From: Bacillota bacterium
GTDB taxonomy: Bacteria > Bacillota > Negativicutes > Sporomusales > CTSoil-080
Assembly (NCBI GenBank): GCA_017889635.1
Contig: JAGGAC010000055.1
Location: forward strand, 1 to 43,145
Direction of reading: 5' to 3'
DNA length: 43,145 nt
The position numbers and the translations under genes are program-made. Each line of letters opens with the position of its first letter. Position 1 is the stretch's first letter. This document shows, piece after piece, positions 41,978-43,145 of this stretch. Under the pieces are notes generated by a model. It was not told the origin of the DNA and did not search any database. It saw only the letters and a program-made list of their open reading frames with translations.

Positions 41978-42961
41978 ATGTATAAGATATTGGATGAAAA
42001 AGGCATCATTTATAATGAATACCAGTATGCTAGCGAAGCTGAATATGAAAAAATGGTTGTTTCCAATGCCGATATAATATTTGGTGCCGAAGGCCTTTAT
42101 TTTGATATCAAAAGGAAAATTGGCAAATCTAAAGAAGGGGCGGCGATTCCGGACGGCTATTACTTGGATTTGAAATTTCATGACGAACCGGTTTTGTATT
42201 TTGTGGAAATAGAATTAAGTGATCATAGTGTCTATGGCCATATCGGCGAGCAGGTGCTGCGGTTTGCTATTTCTTCTGAAATGAGTAAGCATAAAATTAA
42301 AACCATTTTAATTTATGAAATTAATCAAGATCCGGTTAAAAATAAAAAGATTAATGATTTTCTTAGGGCATCGTCAAAGTATAATAATGTCAACGAATTG
42401 CTAGATCGCCTGATTTTTGATAAAGATGTTGCTGTGATTATTGTTATCAATGAAACAAGTGAACAGCTGACACGCGTGCTTTCGAAGATTAAAATATCAG
42501 CAGATATCATTGAGGCGCAGAGCTTCATTGCTAATGATAAAATATTGCATCGCTTTACCCCGTTTCAAGATGATGTACTGGAGGCGGCGTTGCCGTCTAC
42601 CGATCTAGACGAGTTGGATACAATAGTAGTTCCGGCCCAGGAAGAAGGTTTCAAGGAAGCTTTTATTGGGGAAAAATGCTGGTATTCAATTAGAATTTCG
42701 GCATCGATGATAAACAAGATTAAATATATTGCTGCTTATCAGGTCGCGCCGGTATCGGCAATAACATATGCAGCAGAAGTAGCGCGGATAGAAAAATACA
42801 AAGATACTGGCAAATATATATTGTATTTTAAAAGTCAGGCTAAACAAATCCAAAAGGTATCGCTGTCCGGACAGGCAAAAGCGAAAGCGCCGCAGTCACC
42901 CAGGTATACTTCGTATGCGAAACTATTGGCGGCAAATACCTTGGATGATTTATGGGGATAA
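41978..42961 (+). CDS. Predicted PD-(D/E)XK nuclease-like protein
   Basis: The 327-residue protein has a motif resembling a PD-(D/E)XK core in AIPDGYYLDL (Asp59) and LYFVEIELSDHSVYGHIGEQ (Glu77-Ile-Glu79), where the usual Lys is Glu; such E-x-E variants occur in this superfamily. The N-terminal segment holds further acidic residues. A C-terminal half has no recognised domain. It begins 25 bases after the HsdR remnant (GAGGCGG site), suggesting a defence-related locus. It could be a DNA endonuclease or a decayed restriction protein. The exact role is unknown. Confidence 0.5.
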   Translation: MYKILDEKGIIYNEYQYASEAEYEKMVVSNADIIFGAEGLYFDIKRKIGKSKEGAAIPDGYYLDLKFHDEPVLYFVEIELSDHSVYGHIGEQVLRFAISSEMSKHKIKTILIYEINQDPVKNKKINDFLRASSKYNNVNELLDRLIFDKDVAVIIVINETSEQLTRVLSKIKISADIIEAQSFIANDKILHRFTPFQDDVLEAALPSTDLDELDTIVVPAQEEGFKEAFIGEKCWYSIRISASMINKIKYIAAYQVAPVSAITYAAEVARIEKYKDTGKYILYFKSQAKQIQKVSLSGQAKAKAPQSPRYTSYAKLLAANTLDDLWG

Positions 42962-43089
42962 GCATAGTACATACATTACGGACTAAATTTCCAAGTGGTT
43001 GCTCCGATGTAAAAGTATTTTGGATATTGTTGCAAGGAATATTAATGTCATTTTGAGAGATAATAATCAGCGTAAGGGATCTGTAATGG

Positions 43090-43145
43090 TTGAGCCAAGA
43101 TTGGTATCGGGTTTCGGAAACGGAGCTCGGTATTAGTCGGTCAAA
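43090..43145 (+). CDS. Possible 5' end of a further gene, cut by the window edge
   Basis: TTG 43090, with AAGGGA about ten bases upstream, opens a frame MSQDWYRVSETELGISRSK to the window edge. The rest of 42962-43089 holds nothing that I can name. Only the first 18 residues are visible, so no family can be assigned. Confidence 0.2.
   Translation, partial: MSQDWYRVSETELGISRS

Overview
The window looks like chromosomal DNA of an anaerobic, spore-former-type Firmicute, most likely Negativicutes (Sporomusa/Pelosinus-like). This is inferred from the electron-bifurcating lactate dehydrogenase operon (EtfB, EtfA with an Fe-S domain, GlcD-type subunit, lactate permease), moderate GC content, frequent TTG/GTG starts with strong AGGAGG sites, and Firmicutes-type phage genes. 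No rRNA, tRNA, CRISPR array or intact transposase was seen.

Region 1 (about 260-16606) is a self-contained phage-tail cassette. A divergent XRE repressor with a promoter and repeated operator-like sites is followed by a small HTH gene that appears frameshifted at its 5' end and by two small proteins. Then come a tail-terminator-like protein, the tail tube, a minor tail protein pair (lambda M/L positions), an NlpC/P60 peptidase (K position), a 1650-residue tip protein (I+J with Fn3 repeats), fibre and glycine-rich adhesin-like proteins, a holin-like protein, an amidase, a papain-like protease, a cell-surface-like Ig protein and an NlpC/YiiX-like enzyme. No integrase, terminase, portal, capsid, tail chaperone or tape-measure gene is present. 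Between tail tube and M, where chaperones and tape measure normally sit, is a polymorphic-toxin-like gene followed by an Imm42-type immunity gene. This is the best candidate for an unusual system: a headless, tape-measure-less tail locus carrying a toxin/immunity pair, either a specialised tailocin-like particle or a decayed prophage with a cargo insertion.

Region 2 (16562-23735, minus strand) is a tightly packed operon: NhaC-type antiporter, then the conserved but functionally unassigned STM4015-STM4014-STM4013-STM4012-STM4011 set (leucine-rich repeat protein, ATP-grasp-like protein, sulfatase-like hydrolase, two radical SAM enzymes) and a PHP-domain phosphoesterase. Several stop/start overlaps imply coupled translation. 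An IS6-family transposase relic separates it from the next operon.

Region 3 (24129-30424) is a lactate utilisation operon with GntR-type operator sequences upstream: etfB-etfA-lctD-gntR-lctP, ending at a strong terminator. Then come glutamate 5-kinase (minus strand), a divergent LysR regulator, and a structured double hairpin resembling a non-autonomous IS200/IS605-type element.

Region 4 (32768-37645) is a five-gene operon: BKACE (DUF849) enzyme, sugar aminotransferase, FemAB/GNAT-like acyl or aminoacyl transferase, PglD/NeuD-like acetyltransferase and GT4 glycosyltransferase, probably making or attaching an acylated amino sugar.

Region 5 (38044-43145) is accessory and decaying: an FMN-binding PNPOx-like protein, a LysE transporter pseudogene, a frameshifted nitroreductase, a LysR regulator, a PAT-type acetyltransferase, a C-terminal HsdR fragment and a PD-(D/E)XK nuclease-like protein.
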